This document shows, piece after piece, positions 27,760 through 36,462 of a DNA stretch of 64,000 nt (positions are counted from its first letter, which is position 1; every line of letters begins with the position of its first letter). Location of the stretch: assembly GCF_028550395.1 (NCBI RefSeq), contig NZ_JAQQKW010000002.1, positions 372,001 through 436,000 on the forward strand, written 5' to 3'. Origin of the DNA: Asticcacaulis currens (GTDB lineage Bacteria; Pseudomonadota; Alphaproteobacteria; Caulobacterales; Caulobacteraceae). The notes beneath the pieces are model-generated. The model saw nothing but the letters and a program-made list of their open reading frames with translations. It searched no databases and was not told where the DNA came from. The translations under genes were made by a program, and so were the position numbers.

Positions 27760-29982
27760 TTACGCCGCCTTCGCCGCATCTGTCTTCCCAAACCGGCCAT
27801 AGAAGGTTTCGCCCTTCGCCGCCATGTCGCGCAGCAATTGCGGCGGGGCAAAGCGGTCACCGTATTTGGCCGTCAGTTCGTCCAGTTCCTCGACAAACTT
27901 CGCCGTCCCGATGGCGTCGATCAGAGAGACGATCCCGCCCGACCACGGCGCAAAGCCCCAGCCGAGGATCGAGCCGACATCGGCTTCGCGCGGATCGCTG
28001 ATGACGCCCTCTTCGAAGCAGCGCGCCGCCGTCACCGCCTGAATATACAGCAGGCGCTTGCGGATATCTTCAGCCAGTTCCGGCGTCGAGTCGGTGATGG
28101 TGGGCGCGAACTTGTCCGACAGGCCCGGCCACAGGCTCTTGTTACCGCCCGCTTCCGGATAGTCGTAGAAGCCCTTGCCATTCTTGCGCCCCAGACGCCC
28201 GTCGGCGACCATCTGCGCCACCTCTTTTTCGCCGGGGATGGGCACATAGGCATCGCCCATAGCCTTGGCGGTTTCGGAGGTGATCTTGACCAGCAGGTCG
28301 AGCGCCACATCGTCCATCATCTCCAGAGGCCCGCGCGGCATCCCCGTGGCGCGGCCGACATTGTCGATCAGGGCCGGGGCATAGCCTTCGGCCCACAGGT
28401 GCAGGCCTTCGGCGGTGAACGGGATGAAGCAGCGGTTGGCGTAGAAGAAGCGCGCGTCATTGACGACGATCGGCGTCTTGCGGATCTTCAGCACGTAGTC
28501 GATGGCCTTGGCCAGAGTCTCGTCCGAGGTTTCCTTGCCGCGGATAATTTCGACCAGCATCATCTTGTCCACCGGCGAGAAGAAGTGAATGCCGATGAAT
28601 TTAGAGGCATCGACCGAAGCCTTGGCCAGCAGCGAAATGGGGATGGTCGAGGTATTGGTGCCAAAGATCGCCGTTTCGGCCTTATCGCCCGTATAGAGCT
28701 GGGCCTCGGCGTCCTTGGTGACCTTTTCTTTCAGTTCGGTGTTTTCAAACACCGCTTCGACCACCAGATCGGAACCGGCAATCTGCGTATAGTCTGAGGT
28801 CGGCACGATCAGGTCGAGCAGGGCCTGCGCCTTTTCCTGAGTCATCTTGCCGCGCGATACGGCCTTTTTGACAAGGGACTCGCAGTGAGATTTTCCCTTC
28901 GACGCGGCTGCGTCGTCACGGTCGATCAGGATGACGCGGATACCGGCCTGCGCCGACACATAGGCAATCCCCGCCCCCATCATGCCGGCGCCGAGAACGG
29001 CGACCTGTTTCGGGTCGGTCTTTTCCACGCCCGCCGGGCGGCCGGAGCCCTTGCCCAGTTGCTGCATGGAGAAGAAGAAGGTGCGGATCATCGCCTTGGC
29101 CTGCGGGGTTTGCAGGGTGTTGACGAAGTAGCGGCTTTCGACCTTGATGGCGCTGTCGAACGGCAGTTGCAGGCCTTCGTAAACGGCGCGCATCAGGTTC
29201 ACCACGGCGGGATAGTTGCCATAGGACTGCTTGCGCAGCAGGGCATTGGCCATGATGAAGATTTGCGCACCCGCCGGATGGTAGGGGCCGCCGCCGGGAA
29301 TCTTGTAATCCTTCTTGTCCCACAGGGCGACCGGATCGCCTTTGGTCCTGATCCAGGTTTTGGCCGCCTCGACCTCCTGACCGACCGGCACCACCTCGTG
29401 CACGATACCGGCAGACAGGGCGTCCTTCGGCTTGAAGCTCTTGCCTTCCGACATGGCCATCAGCGCCGCCTGCGCCCCGATCAGGCGCGTCAGGCGTTGC
29501 GAGCCGCCGCCGCCGGGGAAAAGACCGATCTTGATTTCCGGCAGGCCCACCTGCGTCTTGGGGCCGTCATTCAGCACGCGATAATGACAGGCGAGCGCCA
29601 GTTCCAGACCGCCGCCCAGCGCCAGCCCGTTAAGCGCCACCGCCACCGGCTTGCCGCAGGTTTCAAGCTGGCGATAGACGCGGTTCATCTCAAAGGCGGC
29701 GGCGAAACCGGCCTTCAGCGCGCCTTCGGGATCGCTAGGATCGGATTTGGCTTCCCACGCCCCGCCCAGCATTTCTTCGAGGTCAGCCCCGGCGCAGAAG
29801 CCGGTCGTCTTGCCCGACGTGATCACCATGCCCTTGACCTCGGCGTCGGTTTTGGCGCGCTCAGCAATAGCCAGCAGGTCGGCCAAGGCCTGCTTGGTAA
29901 AGGTGTTCATGGTCTTGCCCGGCACGTCGAAGGTGCAGAGCAGGATGCCATCGGCGTCGAGTTCGGTTTTGAAGCATTCCAT
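27760..29982 (-). CDS. fadB: Fatty acid oxidation multifunctional protein: enoyl-CoA hydratase / 3-hydroxyacyl-CoA dehydrogenase
   Basis: 740 aa. The N-terminal crotonase domain (residues about 1-200) has FCAGADLEEMLGG and ALNGLALGGGLELALACHYR. It is followed by an NAD-binding 3-hydroxyacyl-CoA dehydrogenase domain with VAVLGAGMMGAGIAYVSAQAG, the catalytic GIHFFSPVDKMMLVEIIRG, and C-terminal dehydrogenase repeats. Acts in the cytoplasm in beta-oxidation with the thiolase encoded just upstream. ATG 29982 follows GAGGGAG. A duplicated copy of its last 57 bases lies downstream. Confidence 0.95.
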   Translation of the reverse strand: MECFKTELDADGILLCTFDVPGKTMNTFTKQALADLLAIAERAKTDAEVKGMVITSGKTTGFCAGADLEEMLGGAWEAKSDPSDPEGALKAGFAAAFEMNRVYRQLETCGKPVAVALNGLALGGGLELALACHYRVLNDGPKTQVGLPEIKIGLFPGGGGSQRLTRLIGAQAALMAMSEGKSFKPKDALSAGIVHEVVPVGQEVEAAKTWIRTKGDPVALWDKKDYKIPGGGPYHPAGAQIFIMANALLRKQSYGNYPAVVNLMRAVYEGLQLPFDSAIKVESRYFVNTLQTPQAKAMIRTFFFSMQQLGKGSGRPAGVEKTDPKQVAVLGAGMMGAGIAYVSAQAGIRVILIDRDDAAASKGKSHCESLVKKAVSRGKMTQEKAQALLDLIVPTSDYTQIAGSDLVVEAVFENTELKEKVTKDAEAQLYTGDKAETAIFGTNTSTIPISLLAKASVDASKFIGIHFFSPVDKMMLVEIIRGKETSDETLAKAIDYVLKIRKTPIVVNDARFFYANRCFIPFTAEGLHLWAEGYAPALIDNVGRATGMPRGPLEMMDDVALDLLVKITSETAKAMGDAYVPIPGEKEVAQMVADGRLGRKNGKGFYDYPEAGGNKSLWPGLSDKFAPTITDSTPELAEDIRKRLLYIQAVTAARCFEEGVISDPREADVGSILGWGFAPWSGGIVSLIDAIGTAKFVEELDELTAKYGDRFAPPQLLRDMAAKGETFYGRFGKTDAAKAA

Positions 29983-30005
29983 TGTGTTTTCTCCCTCGAC
30001 TGTTC

Positions 30006-31223
30006 TTAAATCCGCTCGATGACCGTGGCCGTAGCCATGCCACCGCCGACGCACAGCGTGACCAGTGCCGTTTCCTTGCCCGTGCGCTCCAGCTCATCGA
30101 GCACGGTGCCGAAGATCATGGCACCCGTGGCCCCCAGCGGGTGCCCCATGGCGATAGCGCCGCCGCAGACATTGATCTTGTCATGCGGAATATCGAGCGC
30201 CTGCATGTAGCGCAGCACCACCGAGGCAAAGGCTTCGTTCAGTTCGTAAAGGTCGATATCCGACACGCTCATGCCGAGCTTTTTCAGCACCTTTTCCGTG
30301 GCAAAGGATGGCCCGGTCAGCATGATCGACGGCTCAGAGCCGATGGAGGCCATGCCCTTGATGCGGGCGCGCGGCTTGAGCCCCGAAAGGGCAGCGGCTT
30401 CGGCCGAGCCGATCAGGACAGCCGCGGCGCCATCGACGATGGCCGACGAATTGCCCGGTGTATGCACGTGATTGACGCGCTCGATTTCGGGATAGCGCTG
30501 ATTGATCACCGCATCGAAGGCCATTTCGCCCATCATGGCGAAGGACGGGTTGAGGCCGCCCAGCGTTTGCATATCCGTATTGGGGCGGATGGTTTCGTCG
30601 TGATCGAGACGGGTGACGCCCATCTGATCCTTCACCGGCAGGATCGACTTTTTAAAGCGCCCTTCGGCCCAGGACTGCGCCGAACGCTTATGCGATTCGA
30701 CGGCGTAGGCATCGACGTCGTTGCGCGAAAAGCCCCACTTGGTGGCGATCATGTCGGCGGACACGCCCTGCGGCACGAAATAGGTCGGGAAGGCGGCATT
30801 GACGTCGATGGCCCACGCCCCGCCGTCTGAGCCCATCGGGACGCGACTCATGGCTTCGACGCCGCCGCCAATAGCCATGGTGGCCTCGCCCGAAATGACC
30901 TTACCGGCCGCGATATTGATGGCCTCAAGGCCCGAGGCGCAGAAGCGGTTGACCTGAATGCCGCCGGTCGTTTCCGCATAGCCCGCCGCCAGCACCGCCG
31001 CACGGGCGATATCACCGCCCTGCTCGCCCACCGGGGTCACGCAGCCAAAGGCCACATCATCGACTAGTGCCGTATCGAGACCGTTGCGGTCCTTCAGCCC
31101 CTTGAGCACCTGCCGCGACAGGTCCAGCGCCGTGATTTCGTGCAGGCTGCCGTCCTTCTTGCCTTTGCCGCGCGGCGTGCGCACCGCGTCGTAAATATAG
31201 GCGCCTGGGCTTAAGCTGGCCAT
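30006..31223 (-). CDS. fadA: Acetyl-CoA C-acyltransferase (thiolase)
   Basis: 405-aa thiolase that performs the last step of beta-oxidation. Active-site Cys in [12 protein letters not shown], the C-terminal HPLGATGAM and [13 protein letters not shown] motifs with catalytic His and Cys. ATG 31223 is best placed after AGGAGG; ATG 31229 lies within one base of it. Upstream partner of fadB with a 23-base gap. Confidence 0.95.
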   Translation of the reverse strand: MASLSPGAYIYDAVRTPRGKGKKDGSLHEITALDLSRQVLKGLKDRNGLDTALVDDVAFGCVTPVGEQGGDIARAAVLAAGYAETTGGIQVNRFCASGLEAINIAAGKVISGEATMAIGGGVEAMSRVPMGSDGGAWAIDVNAAFPTYFVPQGVSADMIATKWGFSRNDVDAYAVESHKRSAQSWAEGRFKKSILPVKDQMGVTRLDHDETIRPNTDMQTLGGLNPSFAMMGEMAFDAVINQRYPEIERVNHVHTPGNSSAIVDGAAAVLIGSAEAAALSGLKPRARIKGMASIGSEPSIMLTGPSFATEKVLKKLGMSVSDIDLYELNEAFASVVLRYMQALDIPHDKINVCGGAIAMGHPLGATGAMIFGTVLDELERTGKETALVTLCVGGGMATATVIERI

Positions 31224-31319
31224 TGCCATCCTCCTGAGTTTTGTTTTTGATCGCGCATCCTGAATACCGCTTCACACGTTCGGGGGGATGCGCGCATGGT
31301 GTTGCTTACTTGCGCCCGC

Positions 31320-31335
31320 TTTACGCAAACGTCAA
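31320..31335. promoter_or_regulatory. Candidate operator for the fadAB operon
   Basis: TTTACGCAAACGTCAA, about 97 bases upstream of fadA, followed by another ACGTAA at 31341-31346. The pattern TTTACG-N3-ACGTCAA resembles sites known for proteobacterial regulators of acyl-CoA catabolism (the LiuR type). The identity of the regulator is inference. Confidence 0.45.
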
Positions 31336-31521
31336 GATAGACGTAAGGTAACATTCGCGAGACTTTTTCGTAGCGCGCTGATTTGACACAGCATTATTCC
31401 TTGATGACGAAGGCCTTGTGACTCTTCACCAGAGAGGCTTATTTGTCATACAAAGTTGACGCCCGGCCCGGATTTCTATAGTCCCTGAAAGGTGAGGCCA
31501 CATAAAAACCGGAGGAACCCC

Positions 31522-32388
31522 ATGACCGATGCTATTCTTCGCCGCTCCAAACCGGGGGCCGCTCTGGGTGAAGGCCTGTTGTGGTCGCGCCGCGACGCGT
31601 GCGTCTATTGGGTGGACATTCTGGGCAATCGTCTGCACGCCTTTTATCTGGCCGACGGGTCGGAAAAGACCTGGTACTTTCCCGATCATATCGGCTGGGT
31701 GATTGAGCGCGAAAAGGGCGGTTTTATCGCGGGCCTGATGAGCGGCTTTCACGAACTGAGCCTTGAGCCCTTCATCCTCAAGCACCTTCTCAATCCCTTC
31801 CCGCACGAGCCGGGTAATCGTCTGAACGACGCCAAGGCCGACGATCAGGGCCGCATCTGGGCCGGCTCGATGCACAAGCCGCAGGAAAAAAAGTCCGGGG
31901 CCCTGTACCGCCTGAATACCGATCTCAGCCACATCGAGGTGGATGGCCCGTATCAGGTGGCCAATGGCCCGACCTTCTCGCCCGATCATACCAAAATCTA
32001 TCACACCGACTCAGGCGAAAACGACGTCTTCGTCTTCGACATCATAGACGGTGAAGCGGTCAACAAGCGGCTGTTTGTGCACTTCCCCGACGACTGGGGG
32101 TCGCCCGACGGCATGACCACCGACGCGCAGGGCGGCATCTGGATCGCGCACTGGGGCGGTGGGAAGGTCAGCCGCTTTACGCCGGACGGCGCGCTCGATT
32201 TTTCGATCGCCCTGCCTGCCAAACAGATCACCAATATCTGCTTCGCCGGTGACGCACTGGACCGCGCCTTCGTCACCTCCGCTGCCGTCGATCAGCCCGA
32301 TGATCGTGAAGCGGGGACTTTGTTTGAAATCCCAAGTGAACTGTTGCGGGGCCATACCGGCCTTGAACCGCAAAAGTTCAAGGGGTAG
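31522..32388 (+). CDS. SMP-30/gluconolactonase-family sugar lactonase
   Basis: 288-aa beta-propeller lactonase. Divalent-metal ligands are in LGEGLLWSRRDACVYWVD, GNRLNDAKADDQGRIWAGSM and DWGSPDGMTTDAQGGIWIAHW. First gene of a three-gene set with dgoK and dgoA, which suggests galactonolactone (or a related aldonolactone) hydrolysis. ATG 31522 follows CCGGAGGAA. Likely cytoplasmic, since no signal peptide is present. Confidence 0.88.
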   Translation: MTDAILRRSKPGAALGEGLLWSRRDACVYWVDILGNRLHAFYLADGSEKTWYFPDHIGWVIEREKGGFIAGLMSGFHELSLEPFILKHLLNPFPHEPGNRLNDAKADDQGRIWAGSMHKPQEKKSGALYRLNTDLSHIEVDGPYQVANGPTFSPDHTKIYHTDSGENDVFVFDIIDGEAVNKRLFVHFPDDWGSPDGMTTDAQGGIWIAHWGGGKVSRFTPDGALDFSIALPAKQITNICFAGDALDRAFVTSAAVDQPDDREAGTLFEIPSELLRGHTGLEPQKFKG

Positions 32389-32445
32389 GAACACCCAGCC
32401 GCCACCTCTCTTCGCCACGCAGGGGAGGAGATTTCAGGAAAAGCC

Positions 32446-33354
32446 ATGACCACACCTTCGCTGATCGCCGCCGACTGGGGCACCACCAATTTCCGCCTGT
32501 TCCTCTATGATGAGGCCGGTCAGGTCATCGCCCGTCACGCCGCCAATATCGGCCTGAAAAACCTCGGCGTCCTGAGCTTTGAACAGGCGCTCCTCAGCGT
32601 GCTGAAAGGCGATTTCGCCGGTCTGGAGCACCTGCCCTTTCTGCTGTCCGGCATGGTGGGCTCGCGTCAGGGCTGGGTCGAAGCCCCCTACGCCGCCTGC
32701 CCGGCCAGCCTGCAAACCCTCGCCGACGGCCTCGTCAAGGCCCCGTCCGAGCTGGACGTCGCCATCGTCCCCGGCCTGTTCGCCGAAAGCCCCGGCACGG
32801 GCCTGCTCAACGTCATGCGCGGCGAGGAAACCCAGATTTTCGGCATTCTTCAGTCCGATCCGTCTGACGGCTTCTTCGTCCTGCCCGGCACCCATTCCAA
32901 GTGGGCGCTGGTGCGCGGCGGCAAGGTCGAATCCTTCTCGACCCACATGACCGGTGAAATGTTCCAGGTGCTCAAGGCCCACTCCATCCTTGGCCTTTTG
33001 ATGGAAAACAGCACCGACAACGAAGAGGTGTTCCTGAAAGGCGTTGAGCGCGGCATGTATAACCGCGCTTTCCTGTCGGTCATCTTCTCGGTGCGCACCG
33101 AGGCCCTGTTCAATCACATCGCGCCGGAGCATCTGGCGACCTATCTGTCGGGCATACTGATCGGCGCGGAAATCGTCGCTGAACTGGAGCGCCACGGCAA
33201 GAGCCCGGTGCGACTGGTCGGTGACGGCGCGCTGGTCGATCTCTACGAAAAGGCGCTGGCCTTCGCCGGCTTCACCGACGTGACCCGCTTCGACGGCAAT
33301 GCCGCCTCTGAATCAGGCCTTTGGGCGATTCACAAGCTCCGGAGTTCCAAATGA
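32446..33354 (+). CDS. dgoK: 2-dehydro-3-deoxygalactonokinase
   Basis: 302 aa. Sugar-kinase family start LIAADWGTTNFRLFLYDE, SGMVGSRQGWVEAPY and LPGTHSKWALVRGGKVESF, as in DgoK. Phosphorylates 2-keto-3-deoxygalactonate to the 6-phosphate. Starts 57 bases after the lactonase gene and overlaps dgoA by four bases. Confidence 0.93.
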   Translation: MTTPSLIAADWGTTNFRLFLYDEAGQVIARHAANIGLKNLGVLSFEQALLSVLKGDFAGLEHLPFLLSGMVGSRQGWVEAPYAACPASLQTLADGLVKAPSELDVAIVPGLFAESPGTGLLNVMRGEETQIFGILQSDPSDGFFVLPGTHSKWALVRGGKVESFSTHMTGEMFQVLKAHSILGLLMENSTDNEEVFLKGVERGMYNRAFLSVIFSVRTEALFNHIAPEHLATYLSGILIGAEIVAELERHGKSPVRLVGDGALVDLYEKALAFAGFTDVTRFDGNAASESGLWAIHKLRSSK

Positions 33355-33989
33355 CCCTTACCCAACGCTGGCAGGACACGCTGGCTACCCTGCCGCTGGT
33401 CGCCATCCTGCGCGGCCTCGGTCCCGATGAAGCGCTGGACGTCGGTGACGCCCTGATCAGCGCCGGCTTCAAGGTGGTTGAGGTGCCGCTCAACTCGCCG
33501 CAGCCCTTTGTCTCCATCGAAAAGCTGGCCGCGCATCTGGGCGACAAGGCCATTGTTGGCGCGGGCACGGTGTTGAAGCTGGACGACGTGCAAAAGCTGC
33601 ACGATGTGGGCGGGCAGATCTGCATTTCGCCGAACACCAATCCTGAAATCATCCGCTTTGCCAAGGCGCTGGGCCTGATCTCCTTCCCGGCCTTTTTCAC
33701 CCCGACCGAAGCCTTTGCGGCCATCGACGCGGGTGCTGACGCGCTTAAGCTGTTCCCCGCCGAACTGGCCGGCCCCAAGGGCCTGAAGGCCGTCAAGGCC
33801 GTGCTGCCGCGCAGCCTGCCGGTCTTCCCGGTCGGCGGCGTCGAGCCCGGCAATATGAAGGAGTTTGTGGCCGCCGGTGCCGCCGGCTTCGGCATCGGCT
33901 CCAGCGTCTATAAGCCCGGCGACACGCCGGAAATCGTCCACGCCAAGGCCACCGCCTTTGTGGACGCCTGGAACGCCTTAAAGGCCTAA
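33351..33989 (+). CDS. dgoA: 2-dehydro-3-deoxy-6-phosphogalactonate aldolase
   Basis: 212-aa KDPG/KDPGal aldolase. LVAILRGLGPDEALDVGDAL with the catalytic Glu region, GAGTVLKLDDVQ, FPAFFTPTEAF, and Schiff-base lysine in GADALKLFPAEL. Splits KDPGal to pyruvate and glyceraldehyde 3-phosphate. Starts inside the dgoK stop codon (ATGA). Confidence 0.93.
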   Translation: MTLTQRWQDTLATLPLVAILRGLGPDEALDVGDALISAGFKVVEVPLNSPQPFVSIEKLAAHLGDKAIVGAGTVLKLDDVQKLHDVGGQICISPNTNPEIIRFAKALGLISFPAFFTPTEAFAAIDAGADALKLFPAELAGPKGLKAVKAVLPRSLPVFPVGGVEPGNMKEFVAAGAAGFGIGSSVYKPGDTPEIVHAKATAFVDAWNALKA

Positions 33990-33995
33990 GCCACA

Positions 33996-34028
33996 AACCC
34001 CTCTCCTTTTTAAAGGAGAGGGGTTTTT
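33996..34028. terminator. Bidirectional terminator
   Basis: AACCCCTCTCCTTT-tt-AAAGGAGAGGGGTT with T tracts on both strands, placed between dgoA and the convergent hxlR-type gene. Confidence 0.92.
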
Positions 34029-34495
34029 CATGCGGCGTCGAAGGTCTGACGCGCTTCGGCGATGCGCGGGTGATTATCCACTGCCCAAGCCACCAGTGCT
34101 GTCAGGGCGGGCATCAGCGACTCCCCCAGCGGCGTCAGGCGATATTCGACGCTGGGCGGCACGGTGGCGAAGACATGGCGGCTGATATAGCCGTCGCGTT
34201 GCAGATCGCGCAGGGTCTGGGTCAGCATCCTTTGTGAAATATCCGGCACGGCGCGCTTCAGTTCCCCGAAACGGTGCGGTTTGGTCGAAAGCACCAGCAG
34301 CAGCAGGCTCGACCACTTGCCGCCAATATGGTCCATCACATCACGTACCGGGCATGTTGATATATCGAACCCGGCATTCAGCACAGCCTCGGCAATCGTC
34401 GGTTCTTCCGCGCTCACGATTCTGAGGGGTTGCGCAGCCGAGTCCAGAAACCGGTTCCCACGTTTTGGGCTGCGCGCCAATGGTTCCCTTTTCAT
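34028..34495 (-). CDS. HxlR-family regulator (QorR/YtfH-like)
   Basis: 155-aa winged-helix protein. It carries the single conserved cysteine of redox-sensing HxlR proteins in ISTCPVRDVMDHIGGKWSSL, then FGELKRAVPDISQRMLTQTL (recognition helix) and YRLTPLGESLMP. Divergent from an NAD(P)H:quinone reductase gene, the same arrangement as ytfH-ytfG in E. coli, so it probably represses that gene in response to quinones or electrophiles. ATG 34495 follows GGGAGATAG. Confidence 0.88.
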   Translation of the reverse strand: MKREPLARSPKRGNRFLDSAAQPLRIVSAEEPTIAEAVLNAGFDISTCPVRDVMDHIGGKWSSLLLLVLSTKPHRFGELKRAVPDISQRMLTQTLRDLQRDGYISRHVFATVPPSVEYRLTPLGESLMPALTALVAWAVDNHPRIAEARQTFDAA

Positions 34496-34602
34496 CCCTA
34501 TCTCCCGAAATAGTGCCGTCTTTACAGGTACACAAAACTTCCTATTTTGCACATGATCTCGTTTTGAGACTAATGCGAAATATATAGAGAAAGGACCACT
34601 CC

Positions 34603-35451
34603 ATGTCCACCATCCTCGTGACCGGCGCTTCGGGCCAACTGGGCCAGCTTGTCCTGAAGGCGCTCGAAGACAGCCCGCACACCGTCATCGCCGCCTCGCG
34701 CGACCCGTCGAAGCTGAACACGCCTTTTGCCACCCGCACCGCCGATTTTGACCAGCCCGACACCCTCGTTGCGGCCTTCACAGGCGTGGACCGCGTGCTG
34801 ATCATCTCGACCGACGCCCTCGCTGTGCCGGGTCAGCGCCTGAAACAACACACCGCCGCCATCGACGCCGCCAGGGCGGCGGGCGTGCAGCACATCGTCT
34901 ATACCTCCCTGCCCAATGCCGAGCCGGGTAACAAGATCACCTTCGCCCCGGATCACTACGGCACCGAACAGGCGATCAAGGCGTCCGGGATCGCCCATAC
35001 GATCCTGCGCAATAACTGGTACATCGAAAACCTGATGATGAGCCTGCCGCACGCGCTGGAAACCGGTCAGTTCTATACCTCTGCGCCCGAAGGCCGCGTG
35101 GCCTATGTAGCGCGCGAAGACGCCGCCCGCGCGGCGGCGGCGGCCCTCAGTGACGCCCCCGGCGGCACCGTTACCGTCACCGGCCCTGAAGCCCTCACCT
35201 ATGGCGACGTCGTGGCGATCGCCAACGAGCTTACCGGCAAGCCGATCAGCCTGATCCCCCTCACCGATGAACAGTTCGGCGGCGGTCTGAAGGCGGCGGG
35301 CCTGCCCGACTTCGTGGCCGACATGCTGACCTCGGCCGAAGCCGCCATCCGCGCCGGGCAGCTCGACGGTGTCACGGATACGGTAAAGACCCTGACCGGT
35401 CAGGCCCCGAAGACGGTGCATGAGGTGCTGACGGCGCTTCTGAAAGCGTAA
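34603..35451 (+). CDS. qorB: NAD(P)H:quinone oxidoreductase, QorB/YtfG-like
   Basis: 282-aa NmrA-type Rossmann protein. NADP-binding ILVTGASGQLGQLVLKAL, then VYTSLPNAEPG and ILRNNWYIENLM. Members reduce quinones, protecting from redox cycling. The 107-bp divergent promoter with the HxlR gene is AT-rich and should hold the operator. AAAGGACC precedes the ATG. Confidence 0.88.
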   Translation: MSTILVTGASGQLGQLVLKALEDSPHTVIAASRDPSKLNTPFATRTADFDQPDTLVAAFTGVDRVLIISTDALAVPGQRLKQHTAAIDAARAAGVQHIVYTSLPNAEPGNKITFAPDHYGTEQAIKASGIAHTILRNNWYIENLMMSLPHALETGQFYTSAPEGRVAYVAREDAARAAAAALSDAPGGTVTVTGPEALTYGDVVAIANELTGKPISLIPLTDEQFGGGLKAAGLPDFVADMLTSAEAAIRAGQLDGVTDTVKTLTGQAPKTVHEVLTALLKA

Positions 35452-35460
35452 TCTCAAGTC

Positions 35461-35486
35461 GGGCGGCGGAGTAGCCTCCGCCGCCC
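35461..35486 (+). terminator. GC-rich hairpin after qorB
   Basis: GGGCGGCGGAG-tagc-CTCCGCCGCCC, 11 perfect pairs, nine bases after the qorB stop. No T tract follows, so it may act as an mRNA 3' stabiliser or a weak terminator. Confidence 0.5.
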
Positions 35487-35507
35487 GTCCGGTCTATACA
35501 GACGTGC

Positions 35508-36020
35508 ATGTTGATTCATCCTGTGCACAGCGAAGACCTGAACGACCTGTCCCGACTGGGCCGCGACACCTTCACCGATACCTTCGGCCATCTTTATCCG
35601 CCGGAGGATCTGACGACCTATCTGGACGCGACCTATGCGCCGCAGGTGCTGGCCGAAGAGATTGAGGGCGTCGATCAGTTCTGGCGCCTCGTGCGCGACG
35701 ATATGGGCCGCGCCATCGCCTATATCCAGGCCGGCCCCGTTGGCCTGCCGCACCCCGAAGCCGACCCGCAAACCCAGGGCGAAATCAAGCGCCTCTACGT
35801 GCGCAATGACGCGCAGGGATTGGGTCTTGGCAAGCAGTTGCTGGAAATGGGGCTCGCCTTTCTTAAGGCGCGTTATGGCAATGCGCCGCAGTGGATCGGC
35901 GTGTGGAGCGAAAACTACCGCGCCCAGAAACTCTATGACAGCTATGGCTTCACGCGCGTCGGAGACTATGGTTTCAAGGTCGGCGGCAGCACCGATCTGG
36001 AGTTCATTCTGCGTCGATAA
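35508..36020 (+). CDS. GNAT-family N-acetyltransferase
   Basis: 170 aa. Acetyl-CoA binding motif A is RLYVRNDAQGLGLGKQLLE and the C-terminal motif is VWSENYRAQKLYDSYGFTRV. Substrate not deducible. Its 3' end overlaps the convergent NUDIX gene by 17 bases. Confidence 0.88.
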   Translation: MLIHPVHSEDLNDLSRLGRDTFTDTFGHLYPPEDLTTYLDATYAPQVLAEEIEGVDQFWRLVRDDMGRAIAYIQAGPVGLPHPEADPQTQGEIKRLYVRNDAQGLGLGKQLLEMGLAFLKARYGNAPQWIGVWSENYRAQKLYDSYGFTRVGDYGFKVGGSTDLEFILRR

Positions 36021-36462
36021 GACCGTGGCGCAGCGCCTGAAGCAGGACCGCCGCATAGCCGTCCTTTTCCAGCGCCAAAAGGGCATCGGCCGGGCTCAGC
36101 CACTCGGTTTCGTGGTCCATTTCGATCTTGGTTTCAGGCCGCTCTGCCACAATGTCCGCCAGATAGATGCGGGCGTGGTTGGCGTAGGGCTTGCCGTCTG
36201 TATTGATAAAGTACTGCAACACCTCGCCCGCAAAGGCCCCCACTGACACCTCGAACCCGCCCTCTTCGCGGCATTCGCGGATCACGGCGTCTTCGGGGGT
36301 TTCGTCACCCTCGATGCCGCCGCCGGGCAGGTCCAGCTTACCGTCCTGCCGCATCAGGGCCAGACGCCCATCCCGCATAATGAGCGCATAGGCCGCGCTG
36401 CGGGCCAGATAGGTCAGGCCGGGCACCTTTATGCCATAAGCATTGAGCGCGGGCAGCGGCAT
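36004..36462 (-). CDS. NUDIX hydrolase
   Basis: 152 aa. The NUDIX box reads GGGIEGDETPEDAVIRECRE then EGG, with the REx2EE-type core slightly varied (RECREEGG). Cleaves a nucleoside diphosphate linked to another group; substrate unknown. ATG 36462 shares its A with the stop of the nuclease gene (TAATG), so the two are coupled. Confidence 0.87.
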   Translation of the reverse strand: MPLPALNAYGIKVPGLTYLARSAAYALIMRDGRLALMRQDGKLDLPGGGIEGDETPEDAVIRECREEGGFEVSVGAFAGEVLQYFINTDGKPYANHARIYLADIVAERPETKIEMDHETEWLSPADALLALEKDGYAAVLLQALRHGLIDAE

